A stretch of 64,000 nucleotides of DNA from Muribaculaceae bacterium (GCA_017427945.1 JAFRRT010000039.1:37620-101619), one strand, 5' to 3'; positions 26,083-34,236 are shown, counted from the first letter of the stretch. The notes: generated by a model from the sequence alone, not told the origin. Numbers and translations: made by a program.

Positions 26083-26505
26083 TTACAGATATGGCTCAAT
26101 GGCGCTGTCCTTGACACGAGTGAATGTGGCAGTAACTTCTTGTCCGTCATCTTCGAAGGTGAGCGTCAATTTGTCTCCCTTTACCTTATAAAGACATTTG
26201 ACAATTTCATCCTCATACAAGTAATTGTAAGTAATGGTCAAGACATTACCCGATACGGTATATGTTCCTTGAAAAATATCGACACCGGTTTCGCCATTGA
26301 GCATGGATTTATTCACTTCATAAAATGTACCGTCTTTAGTAAATTGGAACAATGTCACCGCTGCTCCATAACCAGTATTATCGAGTGCCCATGTCCCGAC
26401 GATGTCGGCACTCTTGGGCTCGTCATCATCGCCACAAGAAGCGAAACCAACCGAAAGCAGGGCCATCAGCATGACCATCAACAAATTATAGCACTTCTTC
26501 ATCAT
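26083..26505 (-). CDS. Lipocalin-like lipoprotein, paralogue 3
   Basis: A 140-residue lipoprotein with lipobox SVGFASC followed by GDDDEP. The acidic residues right after the Cys fit the Bacteroidota signal for export to the cell surface. The mature part begins 'ADIVGTW' and alternates short strands (FTKDGTFYEV, GTYTVSGNVLTI, VKGDKLTLTF), the pattern of small lipocalin-like or DUF5640-type beta barrels. It is the last of three tandem paralogues ending in 'D S A/V I E P Y L'. ATG 26502 is an equally good start. The function is unknown; these proteins probably bind a ligand or protect the surface. Confidence 0.78.
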   Translation of the reverse strand: MMKKCYNLLMVMLMALLSVGFASCGDDDEPKSADIVGTWALDNTGYGAAVTLFQFTKDGTFYEVNKSMLNGETGVDIFQGTYTVSGNVLTITYNYLYEDEIVKCLYKVKGDKLTLTFEDDGQEVTATFTRVKDSAIEPYL

Positions 26506-26514
26506 TTTATCGGT

Positions 26515-26940
26515 TTATGAATTTTGCAAATACGGCTCAATGACGCTATCGTCAACACGGGTGAATGTGGGTTCTTCTCCGCCGAGAAACTTCAGTTTGT
26601 CGCCCTGCACTGAATATTCGCCCTCAGTGGTCCAAACCTCGTCATCATTGAGTAATAAGGAGAATTTCAACGTCGTCCCTGATACGGTATATGTTCCGTG
26701 ATGAGCATAAAAGTTGGGTCTGCCGTAATAGACTTCATGATATTTCTCCACTACATGAAACTCACCGTCTTTGGTAAACTGATAAAACATATCATAATTC
26801 GCTGTCTCATCAGGATTATCGTATTGCCAGGTCCCGACAATGTCAGCAACCTTGGGCTCGTCGTCATCGCCACAAGCAGCAAAACCAACCGAAACCATGG
26901 CCATCATCAAGAATATCAACGGATAAATGTACTTTTTCAT
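26515..26940 (-). CDS. Lipocalin-like lipoprotein, paralogue 2
   Basis: A 141-residue lipoprotein of the same family as its two neighbours: lipobox SVGFAAC-GDDDEP, then ADIVGTW, FTKDGEFHVV, GTYTVSGTTLKFS, VQGDKLKF, and the end SVIEPYLQNS. It lies 9 bp before paralogue 3 and 23 bp after paralogue 1, all on the minus strand, so the three are probably one transcript formed by tandem duplication. Sequence between the shared blocks has diverged strongly, which suggests different ligands or partners. Confidence 0.78.
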   Translation of the reverse strand: MKKYIYPLIFLMMAMVSVGFAACGDDDEPKVADIVGTWQYDNPDETANYDMFYQFTKDGEFHVVEKYHEVYYGRPNFYAHHGTYTVSGTTLKFSLLLNDDEVWTTEGEYSVQGDKLKFLGGEEPTFTRVDDSVIEPYLQNS

Positions 26941-26963
26941 ATCTAAATGATTTATTTAGTATT

Positions 26964-27359
26964 TTACAGATACGGCTCAATGACGCTGTCACTGACACGG
27001 GTGAAAGTGGTAGGACCTTGACCTTCGACGTAGAGCATCAATTTGTCGCCCTGCACACTGTAATCATATTCGACAGTTGCAGTATCATTCTCTAAAATGT
27101 AGGTTAGGTACAACTTATGACCCGATACGGTATATGTTCCGTGTGAAGGACTGACTAAGGTTGAATTAATCACTTCATGAAACTTACCGCCTTTGGTGAA
27201 TTGAAGCAATATCGCAAAATCACCAGGTAGATCAGCAACATACGACCAGGTCCCGACGATGTCAGCCACCTTAGGCTCGTCGTCATCACTACAAGCAGCA
27301 AAGCCTAAGGAAACAAGAGCCATAAGTATGACCATCAAAAAGTAAGATAACCTCTTCAT
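26964..27359 (-). CDS. Lipocalin-like lipoprotein, paralogue 1
   Basis: A 131-residue lipoprotein, the first gene of the tandem triplet. Lipobox SLGFAAC-SDDDEP, then ADIVGTWSY, FTKGGKFHEV, GTYTVSGHKLYLTY, YSVQGDKLMLY and SVIEPYL. Surface export is likely from the DDDE after the lipidated Cys. It is shorter than its paralogues by about ten residues in the middle loop. No promoter was clearly recognised between it and the acyl-CoA dehydrogenase terminator at 27381-27424. Confidence 0.78.
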   Translation of the reverse strand: MKRLSYFLMVILMALVSLGFAACSDDDEPKVADIVGTWSYVADLPGDFAILLQFTKGGKFHEVINSTLVSPSHGTYTVSGHKLYLTYILENDTATVEYDYSVQGDKLMLYVEGQGPTTFTRVSDSVIEPYL

Positions 27360-27380
27360 AACATTAAAAATGATTTTTAT

Positions 27381-27424
27381 GATTTCTCGCCCGTCAGGGC
27401 AATTCCTGTTCCGGGCGAGAAATC
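27381..27424 (-). terminator. Terminator of the ETF/acyl-CoA dehydrogenase operon
   Basis: GATTTCTCGCCCG (27381-27393) pairs perfectly with 27412-27424. It begins 10 bp past the dehydrogenase stop; on the minus strand an AT-rich stretch follows. Confidence 0.7.
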
Positions 27425-27433
27425 TTGATTAAT

Positions 27434-29140
27434 TTAACTCCTCATGTAAGCGGCTTGGTCCTCGGGGTTGAAGCCTCCGATGAACTTGGCATGGCGTGCC
27501 ACCTCGGCCTCGCCCATGTTGACATAGACCTTGGCACTGTCCATAAACAGGTCGGGCTCGTTGCTGGCATCACCGATGAGCAGGTAGCCCATAATGATGT
27601 GACCGAGCATCTCGACCAGACGACGGGCGTGGAAGGTGATGTACTCGGGATCCTCAACGGCCTGCACTTTGGCCATCGTCTCCTCGTACATCGCGGTCAT
27701 GGTCTCGAGTTTGGCCTTCATGGGAGCAACGGCCTCGCTGTACTCGCGGGCGGCGTACTCTTTGATTTGGTTCAGGTAGGTGCCCGTGGTGACGTGGCGG
27801 ATGGCAGCAACCACCTGCAACTGGGTCGTGCCCTCATAGATGCTGGTGATGCGGGCATCGCGGTAGATGCGCTCACAGGCGTAGTCACGCATGAAGCCGC
27901 TACCACCGTGAATCTGCACGCAGTCGTAGGCGTTCTGGTTGCAGAATTCACTGGTCATACCTTTTGCCAACGGTGTGAAGGCGTCGGCCAAGCGGTTGTA
28001 GGCCTTCATCGTCTTGCGCTCCTCGGGTTCGAGGGTGCGCTCACGGCTGATGGCGTCAAGCGATTTATACATGTCCACAAATCGGGTGCACTCATAGAGC
28101 AAGGTGCGCGAAGCATCCAACTTCGCCTTGATGTTGGCAATCATCTCGCTCACGGCAGGGAAATTGATGATGGCCTTGCCGAACTGCTCACGGCTGCGTG
28201 CATAGGCGATAGCCTCCTGACAGGCGGCCTCACTCACGCCGACACTCTGAGCGGCGATGCCCAGACGTGCACCGTTCATCAGCGACATCACATACTTGAT
28301 AAGACCCAATTTGCGGTCACCGCACAACTCGGCCTTGGCGTTCTTGAACACGAGTTCGCACGTGGGACTACCGTGGATACCCATCTTGTCCTCGATGCGG
28401 CGAACGGTCATGCCACCGTCTCGCTTGTCATAGATGAACATCGACAGGCCGCGGCCGTCACGGGTACCCTCCTCGCTGCGTGCGAGTACGAGCGAAATGT
28501 CGCCGTCACCGTTGGTGATGAAGCGCTTCACACCATTCAGGCGCCAAGTGCCGTCCTCGTCCTGGGTGGCCTTGAGCATGACGGACTGCAGGTCACTGCC
28601 GGCGTCAGGCTCAGTGAGGTCCATCGCCAGCGTCTCACCCTTGCAGGTGCGAGGCAGGAAACGCTGCCTCTGGTCCTCATTTCCAAATTCGTTGATGGTC
28701 TCGGCGCAGTCCTGCAGACCCCACACGTTAACGAAGCCCGCATCGGCACGGCTCACCATGTCGGCAGCCATGATGTAGGGAATGGTCGACATGTTAAGGC
28801 CACCGTACTGGCGGGGCAAGGTGATGCCCATCAAGCCTGCTTGATTCAGGGCCTTGAGGTTCACCTCGGTGCCCTTGGCATAGCGTACACGACCATTCTC
28901 GTGGTGCGGACCCTCGAGGTCCACATCCTTGGCGTTAGGGGCGATGATGTCACCACACACCTCACCGATGATTTCCAGCACGCGCTCGTAGGAGTCCATC
29001 GCGTCCTCAAAATCGAGAGGCGCGTAGTCAAATTTCTCGCTCTGGGTATAGTTGCGCTCACGCAAGGCAACGATCTCCTTCATCAGCGGATGACGCAGAT
29101 GGTACTGGAGCGCTTTATTGTCGGTATAAAAGTTTGCCAT
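27434..29140 (-). CDS. Acyl-CoA dehydrogenase with C-terminal extension
   Basis: A 568-residue FAD enzyme that oxidises an acyl-CoA to the enoyl-CoA and passes electrons to ETF. The acyl-CoA dehydrogenase core covers about residues 50-440. Signatures are MDLTEPDAGSDL (FAD/substrate strand), QIHGGSGFMRDY and IYEGTTQLQ, where the Glu of EGT is a candidate catalytic base. About 130 residues beyond the usual 380-420 form a helical C-terminal domain, as in the 'acyl-CoA dehydrogenase C-terminal domain' group. It is the third gene after etfB and etfA, 12 bp from etfA. The substrate chain length is not deducible. Confidence 0.9.
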   Translation of the reverse strand: MANFYTDNKALQYHLRHPLMKEIVALRERNYTQSEKFDYAPLDFEDAMDSYERVLEIIGEVCGDIIAPNAKDVDLEGPHHENGRVRYAKGTEVNLKALNQAGLMGITLPRQYGGLNMSTIPYIMAADMVSRADAGFVNVWGLQDCAETINEFGNEDQRQRFLPRTCKGETLAMDLTEPDAGSDLQSVMLKATQDEDGTWRLNGVKRFITNGDGDISLVLARSEEGTRDGRGLSMFIYDKRDGGMTVRRIEDKMGIHGSPTCELVFKNAKAELCGDRKLGLIKYVMSLMNGARLGIAAQSVGVSEAACQEAIAYARSREQFGKAIINFPAVSEMIANIKAKLDASRTLLYECTRFVDMYKSLDAISRERTLEPEERKTMKAYNRLADAFTPLAKGMTSEFCNQNAYDCVQIHGGSGFMRDYACERIYRDARITSIYEGTTQLQVVAAIRHVTTGTYLNQIKEYAAREYSEAVAPMKAKLETMTAMYEETMAKVQAVEDPEYITFHARRLVEMLGHIIMGYLLIGDASNEPDLFMDSAKVYVNMGEAEVARHAKFIGGFNPEDQAAYMRS

Positions 29141-29152
29141 ATTCTTGGGGAT

Positions 29153-30181
29153 TTACTTGGAGTTCTTCTTGTAATGCTTGATGAGTCTGGGAATCACGTC
29201 CTCGACGGCACCTGTGATCACATAGTCGGCAATCGCGTTGATGGGCGCATCGGGGTCGGTGTTGATGCTGATGATGATGGAACTCTCGTTCATGCCGGCG
29301 ATGTGCTGGATCTGGCCCGAGATACCACAAGCGATATACAGCTTGGGACGTACGGTGACGCCCGTTTGGCCAATCTGGCGGTCATGGTCGGTGAATCCGG
29401 CATCGACAGCGGCACGCGAGGCACCCACCTCGCCACCGAGCACGTCGGCCAATTCAAACAGCATGTCAAAATTCTCCTTGCTGCCCATGCCGTAGCCACC
29501 GGCCACGATGATGTGGGCATTCTTGATGTTCACCTTGCTCTGCTCAATCTCGCGGTCGATGATTTTCACCACGAGGCTGGCAGGGTCGATATACTTGTCG
29601 GGGTCAAGGTTGATGACCTCACCCTTGTAGTTCGCGTCAAAGATTTCCTTCTTCATAACGCCCTCGCGCACGGTCGCCATTTGGGGACGGCACTCAGGGT
29701 TGACGATGGTGGCGACAATGTTGCCACCGAATGCGGGACGGATCTGGTACAACAGGTCCTTGTACTCCTTGCCCTTGGCTGCATCGGTGTGGTCACCTAT
29801 CTCCAGCGAGGTGCAGTCGGCGGTCAGACCGCTGTGCAGGCACGATGAAACGCGGGGACCCAGGTCACGACCGATGGTGGTAGCGCCCATGAGGCAAATC
29901 TGCGGCTCAATCTCCTTGAACAGCGTGGTCACCACACTGCTGTGGGGCAGTGACGTGTAAGGGAACAGGCGCTCGTCCTGCACCTTGTAAACCACGTCAA
30001 CGCCGTAGGGGAACAACTCCTTCTCGATGCCTTCAAGCTTGTCGCCGAGCACAAGTGCCTCGAGGCGGCAGCCCAGACGGGTAGCCAGCTGGCGGCCCTT
30101 AGTCAAGAGTTCGAGGCTGACGTCGGCAATGCGGCCCTCGTCATACTCACAATAGACTATCAAATTATTCTTGTCTTCCAT
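29153..30181 (-). CDS. etfA: Electron transfer flavoprotein alpha subunit
   Basis: A 342-residue ETF alpha chain. The N-terminal domain (about 1-200) shares the ETF beta fold. The C-terminal FAD domain carries VTVRPKLYIACGISGQIQH with the FAD-binding GxSGxxQH, and SIIISINTDPDAPIN with the cofactor-contacting Asp. With EtfB it forms the soluble carrier that takes electrons from the dehydrogenase encoded just downstream. In anaerobes such ETFs can also take part in electron bifurcation, which sequence alone does not decide. Confidence 0.93.
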   Translation of the reverse strand: MEDKNNLIVYCEYDEGRIADVSLELLTKGRQLATRLGCRLEALVLGDKLEGIEKELFPYGVDVVYKVQDERLFPYTSLPHSSVVTTLFKEIEPQICLMGATTIGRDLGPRVSSCLHSGLTADCTSLEIGDHTDAAKGKEYKDLLYQIRPAFGGNIVATIVNPECRPQMATVREGVMKKEIFDANYKGEVINLDPDKYIDPASLVVKIIDREIEQSKVNIKNAHIIVAGGYGMGSKENFDMLFELADVLGGEVGASRAAVDAGFTDHDRQIGQTGVTVRPKLYIACGISGQIQHIAGMNESSIIISINTDPDAPINAIADYVITGAVEDVIPRLIKHYKKNSK

Positions 30182-30202
30182 TGTTGTCTCTTTGTTAATG
30201 GT

Positions 30203-31075
30203 TTAGCCGATAATGTGATCGGCGATGAGTTCTTTTACAAGGCCCTCGAGCTCGGCATCGGCATCAGCGTCGATGCGACGAGCCTCCTTGGCCTGGAAAG
30301 CGACGTTGACGATGGTCTTTACCTTGGTGGGCGAACCGGCCATACCAATCTGCTCGGGGTCGGCCTCAATCTCTTTCACACCCCACTCCTTGATGGCGAG
30401 GTAAGGACGCGCGTCGATAAGCGCTTGGCGCTCTGCGGGCAGGGCAGCCTTCTCGCTGGGCGTCACGGCATATTTGTACTTCTGCACCAGGCGGGCGTTG
30501 CGAGGGCGACAGGCGTCAGCGCTACCGTTCACGGTAACCACCAAAGGCAGCGGGCACTCTACAGTCTCAAAGCCGCGCTCAATGCGGCGCTTGATGGTAG
30601 CCTTGCCGTCGGCAACCTGGATGCTCTCGGCATAGGTCACTTGGGGCAAGCCTAACTTTTCGGCAATCTGCGGACCCACCTGAGCGGTATCACCGTCGAT
30701 GGCCTGACGGCCGCCCACGATAATGTCAAACTCGCCCATGTGACGGATAGCCTGAGCCAACGAATAACTGGTAGCCAATGTGTCGGCACCACCCAATGGG
30801 CGGTCGGTCAATACCACACCGTCATCACCACCGCGATACAGACTCTCACGCACCATCTCGGCACTGCGCGGCAGTCCCATTGTCAACAGCGTGATGGTCG
30901 AGCCGGGATGTGACTCTTTAAGCTGCAATGCCTGTTCGAGGGCGTTCAGGTCCTCGGGGTTGAAAATAGCGGGAAGCGCAGCACGGTTGATGGTGCCGTC
31001 CTCCTTCATTGCGTCCTTTCCAACATTGCGGGTATCTGGCACTTGTTTAGCCAGAACAATGATTCTTAAACCCAT
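30203..31075 (-). CDS. etfB: Electron transfer flavoprotein beta subunit
   Basis: A 290-residue ETF beta chain and first gene of the operon etfB-etfA-acyl-CoA dehydrogenase. The opening 'IIVLAKQVPDTRNVGKDAMKEDGTINR' and the nucleotide-loop region IIVGGRQAIDGDTAQVGPQIAEKLGLPQVTY are typical. It binds AMP, or a second FAD in bifurcating ETFs. It is about 30 residues longer than E. coli FixA-like proteins. The gap to etfA is 21 bp. Confidence 0.93.
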   Translation of the reverse strand: MGLRIIVLAKQVPDTRNVGKDAMKEDGTINRAALPAIFNPEDLNALEQALQLKESHPGSTITLLTMGLPRSAEMVRESLYRGGDDGVVLTDRPLGGADTLATSYSLAQAIRHMGEFDIIVGGRQAIDGDTAQVGPQIAEKLGLPQVTYAESIQVADGKATIKRRIERGFETVECPLPLVVTVNGSADACRPRNARLVQKYKYAVTPSEKAALPAERQALIDARPYLAIKEWGVKEIEADPEQIGMAGSPTKVKTIVNVAFQAKEARRIDADADAELEGLVKELIADHIIG

Positions 31076-31158
31076 GATTTCTTTAATAATTATGGTTAGT
31101 TTGTTGATACTCTTTTCGTTAAAACGCCCCGCGTGCGCTACGCACGCGAAAAGCGCCG

Positions 31159-31166
31159 CAAAGTTA
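31159..31166 (-). promoter_or_regulatory. -7 box of the etfB operon
   Basis: Minus-strand TAACTTTG, 84 bp before etfB. The leader between them includes a short GC hairpin, CGTGC-GCTA-CGCACG, near 31132-31147. Confidence 0.5.
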
Positions 31167-31232
31167 CGAATTTTTCATCAATCACCCGCCCCGCTCCACT
31201 TAAAGTATATTAATAAGGCGGGAAAGGGCAAC

Positions 31233-31259
31233 AACTGCCACCCTCGAAAGGCGGCAGTT
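31233..31259 (-). terminator. Possible terminator of the two-component operon
   Basis: AACTGCC (31233-31239) pairs with GGCAGTT (31253-31259), about 60 bp past the kinase stop. The T tract is weak. Confidence 0.4.
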
Positions 31260-31319
31260 TATAGGTGCTTTCAATAACAAACAGGATGGTGTCAACAACA
31301 CAGCCTGTGGAGCATGGCG

Positions 31320-32198
31320 TTATTTCTCGGCTTGGGGGAATTCCAGCAGGAAGGTGGTGTGCATGCCCATGCGCGGCTGGTCGAGCAGCGACATCATGCC
31401 ACCCTGGATGGTCAGCAAGCGGCGGCTCAGCGACAGACCGATACCGTTGCCTGTACGCTTGGTGGTGAAGAAGGGGACAAAAATCGAGGAGCGCACATCG
31501 GCAGGAATGATTTCGCCATCGTTGCTGATGTAGAGCAGCTCTTTGCCGTCGGCGCCATGCTCGCACTCCACGCCCAGTGTCTTGGTGCCTGCTTCGATGG
31601 CGTTCTTGACCAGGTTAATGAGAATCTGGCGTAGCAGATTAGGGTCGGTCTTGATGGTGAGCGTTGAGGGGGTATCGTTAATCCATTTCACGTCCTTGAA
31701 CAGCTGTTCAATCTCCCCGATGACAGCCACCAGATCCACCGGCTGCGGCACAGGTTTCTGCAACTCGGAATATTTGCGGTATCCGTCAACAAATGAGTTG
31801 AGGTGTACCACCGTGTTGTGGATGGCATTGACACCTTCTTCCAGGTCCGAGTCCTTGACCGAAGGATGGTGCAGCATCATCTGGCTGATGCTGGCGATGG
31901 GGGCCGTGGCATTCATAATTTCGTGGGTGAGTACCCTCGTGAGCTTTTCCCACGATTCCACCTCTCCCAGGTTGACCTGCTCGCGGATGTGCTCGCCCAG
32001 CTGATTGAGGGTTTCCTGCAGGGCACGCTCGCCGCTGAACATGTGCTTTGTGGGCAGCTGGAAGGTGAGGTCATGGTTGCGTATCGCTTCCTGCATGAGG
32101 CGAGCCCGTCGCACCAGTGAGCGCTGGTGCATACAGAACCACCACACCAAAATCGCTATGACGACAGCGCAAATGCCTATGACACTCCACAGTCCCAT
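31320..32198 (-). CDS. Sensor histidine kinase without an extracellular domain
   Basis: A 292-residue kinase with one N-terminal transmembrane helix (about residues 4-23), a short linker, a HisKA-like helix with LTHEIMNATAPI (phosphoacceptor His92), and a HATPase_c domain (LINLVKNAIEAG N box, NDGEI, GNGIGLSLSRR). It lacks a periplasmic sensor, so the input is probably membrane state or another protein. The H box and lineage resemble the NtrB/NtrY type. Its ATG overlaps the stop of the response regulator gene (TAATG, one base), so translation is coupled and the two are a cognate pair. Confidence 0.92.
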   Translation of the reverse strand: MGLWSVIGICAVVIAILVWWFCMHQRSLVRRARLMQEAIRNHDLTFQLPTKHMFSGERALQETLNQLGEHIREQVNLGEVESWEKLTRVLTHEIMNATAPIASISQMMLHHPSVKDSDLEEGVNAIHNTVVHLNSFVDGYRKYSELQKPVPQPVDLVAVIGEIEQLFKDVKWINDTPSTLTIKTDPNLLRQILINLVKNAIEAGTKTLGVECEHGADGKELLYISNDGEIIPADVRSSIFVPFFTTKRTGNGIGLSLSRRLLTIQGGMMSLLDQPRMGMHTTFLLEFPQAEK

Positions 32199-32725
32199 TA
32201 TTGCAGTTTCTTCATTTTGTTATACAGTGTCTGTCTTGTGATGCCAAGCACCTCGGCAGCCTGGGTGAGGTTGCCATGGAAACGGTCGATGGCACGGCGT
32301 ATGTGCTCGGCCTCCACCTCATCGAGTGTCGCCACTTCATCGGCAGCATCAAGCACGTCCTTGAGCTTGCGCACCAGTTCGTCATTGTCCCATGGCTTGG
32401 TGATGAAATCGGCAGCACCGCGTTTCAAGCCACGCACAGCCAGCGAGACGTCGGCATAGGCAGTAATCAGCACCACCGGAATCTCGGGATGGTGTTTGCG
32501 TATAGCCTGAAGCCACAACAGCCCGTCCTGACCGCTATTCACGCCGAGGGTGAAATTCATGTCCAATAAGATGAGGCAAATTTCTTCCTGTTCAAGCACT
32601 TTCAGGACCGACTCGGGGCTATTTAAGGTCATCACTCGCTCAAAAGTGCCTGCCAGACAATACTTCAATGCTGTAAGTATCGCCTCGTTGTCATCGATGA
32701 CCAGTACTGTTCCGTAATTCTGCAT
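32198..32725 (-). CDS. Response regulator: receiver plus Fis-type HTH, no AAA+ domain
   Basis: A 175-residue regulator. The receiver (about 5-122) has the acidic pair DD at 11-12, phospho-acceptor Asp55 (LILLDMNF) and Lys110 (FITKPW). The C-terminal 40 residues are a Fis-type helix-turn-helix (IRRAIDRFHGNLTQAAEVLGITRQTLYNKMKKL), as in NtrC proteins, but the central sigma-54 AAA+ domain is absent. It should therefore act as a direct DNA-binding regulator, like the RegA/ActR type, not as a sigma-54 activator. Its own promoter region adjoins the paired TTAGACA sites at 32905-32945, so autoregulation is possible. Confidence 0.9.
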   Translation of the reverse strand: MQNYGTVLVIDDNEAILTALKYCLAGTFERVMTLNSPESVLKVLEQEEICLILLDMNFTLGVNSGQDGLLWLQAIRKHHPEIPVVLITAYADVSLAVRGLKRGAADFITKPWDNDELVRKLKDVLDAADEVATLDEVEAEHIRRAIDRFHGNLTQAAEVLGITRQTLYNKMKKLQ

Positions 32726-32783
32726 AGAGTCAATTGTATCTTTGATTTTTCATGATTTTGAAGCATTCCACATTACTTCGTTG

Positions 32784-32812
32784 CAAATATACAAAACATT
32801 CCCGAAAAGCAA
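32784..32812 (-). promoter_or_regulatory. Promoter of the response regulator/kinase operon
   Basis: Minus-strand TTG (32812-32810), 18 bases, TATATTTG (32791-32784), about 58 bp before the regulator start. Confidence 0.6.
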
Positions 32813-32904
32813 CGCCGACAAGATAAAGAATTTCAAATTATTCGCCTCCCGTTGCGTGAAGCCAGCAGTAGGTCTGTCTTTTTTCCCTACTATTTTCCTG
32901 AAGT

Positions 32905-32945
32905 GTAAAATAATTAGACAATTTAGTGTCTAAAAATTAGACAAT
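32905..32945 (+). promoter_or_regulatory. Paired TTAGACA operator sites, locus 1
   Basis: Two copies of 'TAAAA(N)AATTAGACAAT'-like sequence, with TTAGACA beginning at 32914 and 32937 (23 bp apart). The second is a perfect dyad TGTCTAA-AAA-TTAGACA (32927-32943). They lie upstream of a strong plus-strand promoter; the same pair with the same geometry precedes the LRR gene at 39389. The gap 32726-33201 is filled by this site, two promoters, a short ORF and a terminator. Confidence 0.7.
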
Positions 32946-32968
32946 CGGCGATTTTGTAGAGAAATAAT

Positions 32969-32999
32969 TTGACAGTGGCAAGATGGCATCATAAATTTG
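32969..32999 (+). promoter_or_regulatory. Promoter of the short transcription unit
   Basis: TTG (32969-32971), 20 bases, TAAATTTG (32992-32999). A near-ideal match; the start of transcription is expected near 33005. Confidence 0.75.
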
Positions 33000-33060
33000 C
33001 ATCAGGAAGAACAAAGTTTCATAACATAATTGTCATAAGTAATGATTAAGAGTCAATAAA

Positions 33061-33156
33061 ATGATTGAACACACAGGTGGTTATTTGGAGGATACTGATT
33101 ATTACTTTCTAAACAACTTCGGTCAAATAACGCCAAAAAATATTCCGACCCAGTGA
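33061..33156 (+). CDS. 31-residue small ORF in the short transcription unit
   Basis: ATG 33061 to TGA 33156, beginning MIEHTGGYLEDTDYYFLNNF. It lies about 55 bases after the predicted transcription start and its stop codon falls exactly in the loop of the terminator hairpin. The peptide has no membrane segment and is mildly acidic and aromatic. It is not recognised. The transcript (about 33005-33175) could equally be a non-coding RNA. Either way promoter and terminator frame a unit of about 170 bases. Confidence 0.45.
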   Translation: MIEHTGGYLEDTDYYFLNNFGQITPKNIPTQ

Positions 33157-33168
33157 CTGGGCCGGAAT
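33142..33168. terminator. Terminator of the short unit, bidirectional
   Basis: ATTCCGACCCAG (33142-33153), loop TGA, and 33157-33168 with one mismatch, then GTTTTTT. On the minus strand it also carries a T tract and can end the gene at 33202-34236. Confidence 0.88.
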
Positions 33169-33201
33169 GTTTTTTATGATGATGTTTTTCTTTCTTATCG
33201 A

Positions 33202-34236
33202 TTAATGTGCCAACAGTTCGTCAACCAAAGCTGCCGCTTCACTGAAATCGAGATCCGGATCAGCCTCAAGAATCATGTCGATAAGGGCAGCAGTCGAAGC
33301 GAGGTCTTTCTTGGAACCCGTGGGGATGAGGTTTGTGATGTTAACACCGTTTACCGAGGGAGCATATTCCCCTTCGGGGGTAGTGGGGAAAATGACATCA
33401 GATCCTTGACTGCCCCATCCCGAGCCACCGTTATTGCCACCAGGACGAACTCCAGGAAGTATGTCCCCGGTGTCTTTAGAAAACTTTGAAGTCCCCGGCT
33501 TTATGGGTTTGGGATTATCGCTCACAACGCTACCGCCCACTCCATCAGGCAAGTAAGGAAGGAACGGTTTCAAATCCTCAGCATGAACTTTTGCGACATT
33601 GCCGGAAGCACGTGGGTTGCCGCCTTGGTCACCACCGCTCACTACAACCGTCACACTTCCATTCGAGTATTTTCGACTACCCGAGGGCCTTGTCGGCTTT
33701 GTAGGCAATGTGGGTTTTGGGCCACTGCCATCACCTGACACATGACCGCCAACGCCATCAGGTAATACAGGAAGACCAGGCTCAACTAATACAGCAGGTA
33801 TTTTTGCGGCAACAGTACCGCCTTGAGCGTCCATGCTCGTACCCGTGGCGTCAAATGAACCATAAGAGGTCACTGCATTGTTGTTGACAATGCCGCCAGT
33901 AGTGCCGTCACTCGTAGGAGTTACCTCTGGAGCGTTATTTTTATTTCGATTCCCAGGCGACACATCGGTAGGCACACGAGGGCCATCACCAACCGAGCCA
34001 CCAATACCCGTCGGGTCTATTTTACCACCAACCACTACAACGATATCGTCGATTCGAATCAGTTTTTTGGACGAAAACGTAGAGTCAAGTGACCCAATAT
34101 CAGTTATAAGGTCAATATTAGGAGTAGTGGCACCATCATCCTCATTGCCATCTTGAACGGCAGACACCGAGGCCGCCGACACAGTCATGCCAGCGCTGAT
34201 GCACAATAATAACGATAAGAAAAACCTCTTCATCAT
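33202..34236 (-). CDS. Secreted Gly/Pro/Asp-rich protein, possible degenerate dockerin end
   Basis: A 344-residue exported protein with signal peptide ending near GMTVSAA (ATG 34236 or 34233). The body is low complexity with imperfect repeats of the type 'LPDGVGGHVSGDG', 'LPDGVGGSVVSDN', 'DPTGIGGSVGDG' joined by Pro/Lys/Thr/Ser linkers. The last 35 residues (TAALIDMILEADPDLDFSEAAALVDELLAH) look like the two helices of a dockerin without the calcium loops. I do not recognise a family. An unstructured surface or matrix protein is likely. Codons are more AT-rich than those of housekeeping neighbours. Confidence 0.7.
   Translation of the reverse strand: MMKRFFLSLLLCISAGMTVSAASVSAVQDGNEDDGATTPNIDLITDIGSLDSTFSSKKLIRIDDIVVVVGGKIDPTGIGGSVGDGPRVPTDVSPGNRNKNNAPEVTPTSDGTTGGIVNNNAVTSYGSFDATGTSMDAQGGTVAAKIPAVLVEPGLPVLPDGVGGHVSGDGSGPKPTLPTKPTRPSGSRKYSNGSVTVVVSGGDQGGNPRASGNVAKVHAEDLKPFLPYLPDGVGGSVVSDNPKPIKPGTSKFSKDTGDILPGVRPGGNNGGSGWGSQGSDVIFPTTPEGEYAPSVNGVNITNLIPTGSKKDLASTAALIDMILEADPDLDFSEAAALVDELLAH

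Noticed and set aside
27425-29848. 807-codon open frame on the plus strand opposite the acyl-CoA dehydrogenase and etfA
   Set aside because: Its translation is a His/Val/Leu/Gly-rich string without domains, as expected when a GC-rich gene is read backwards. The minus-strand genes have full, recognisable motifs.
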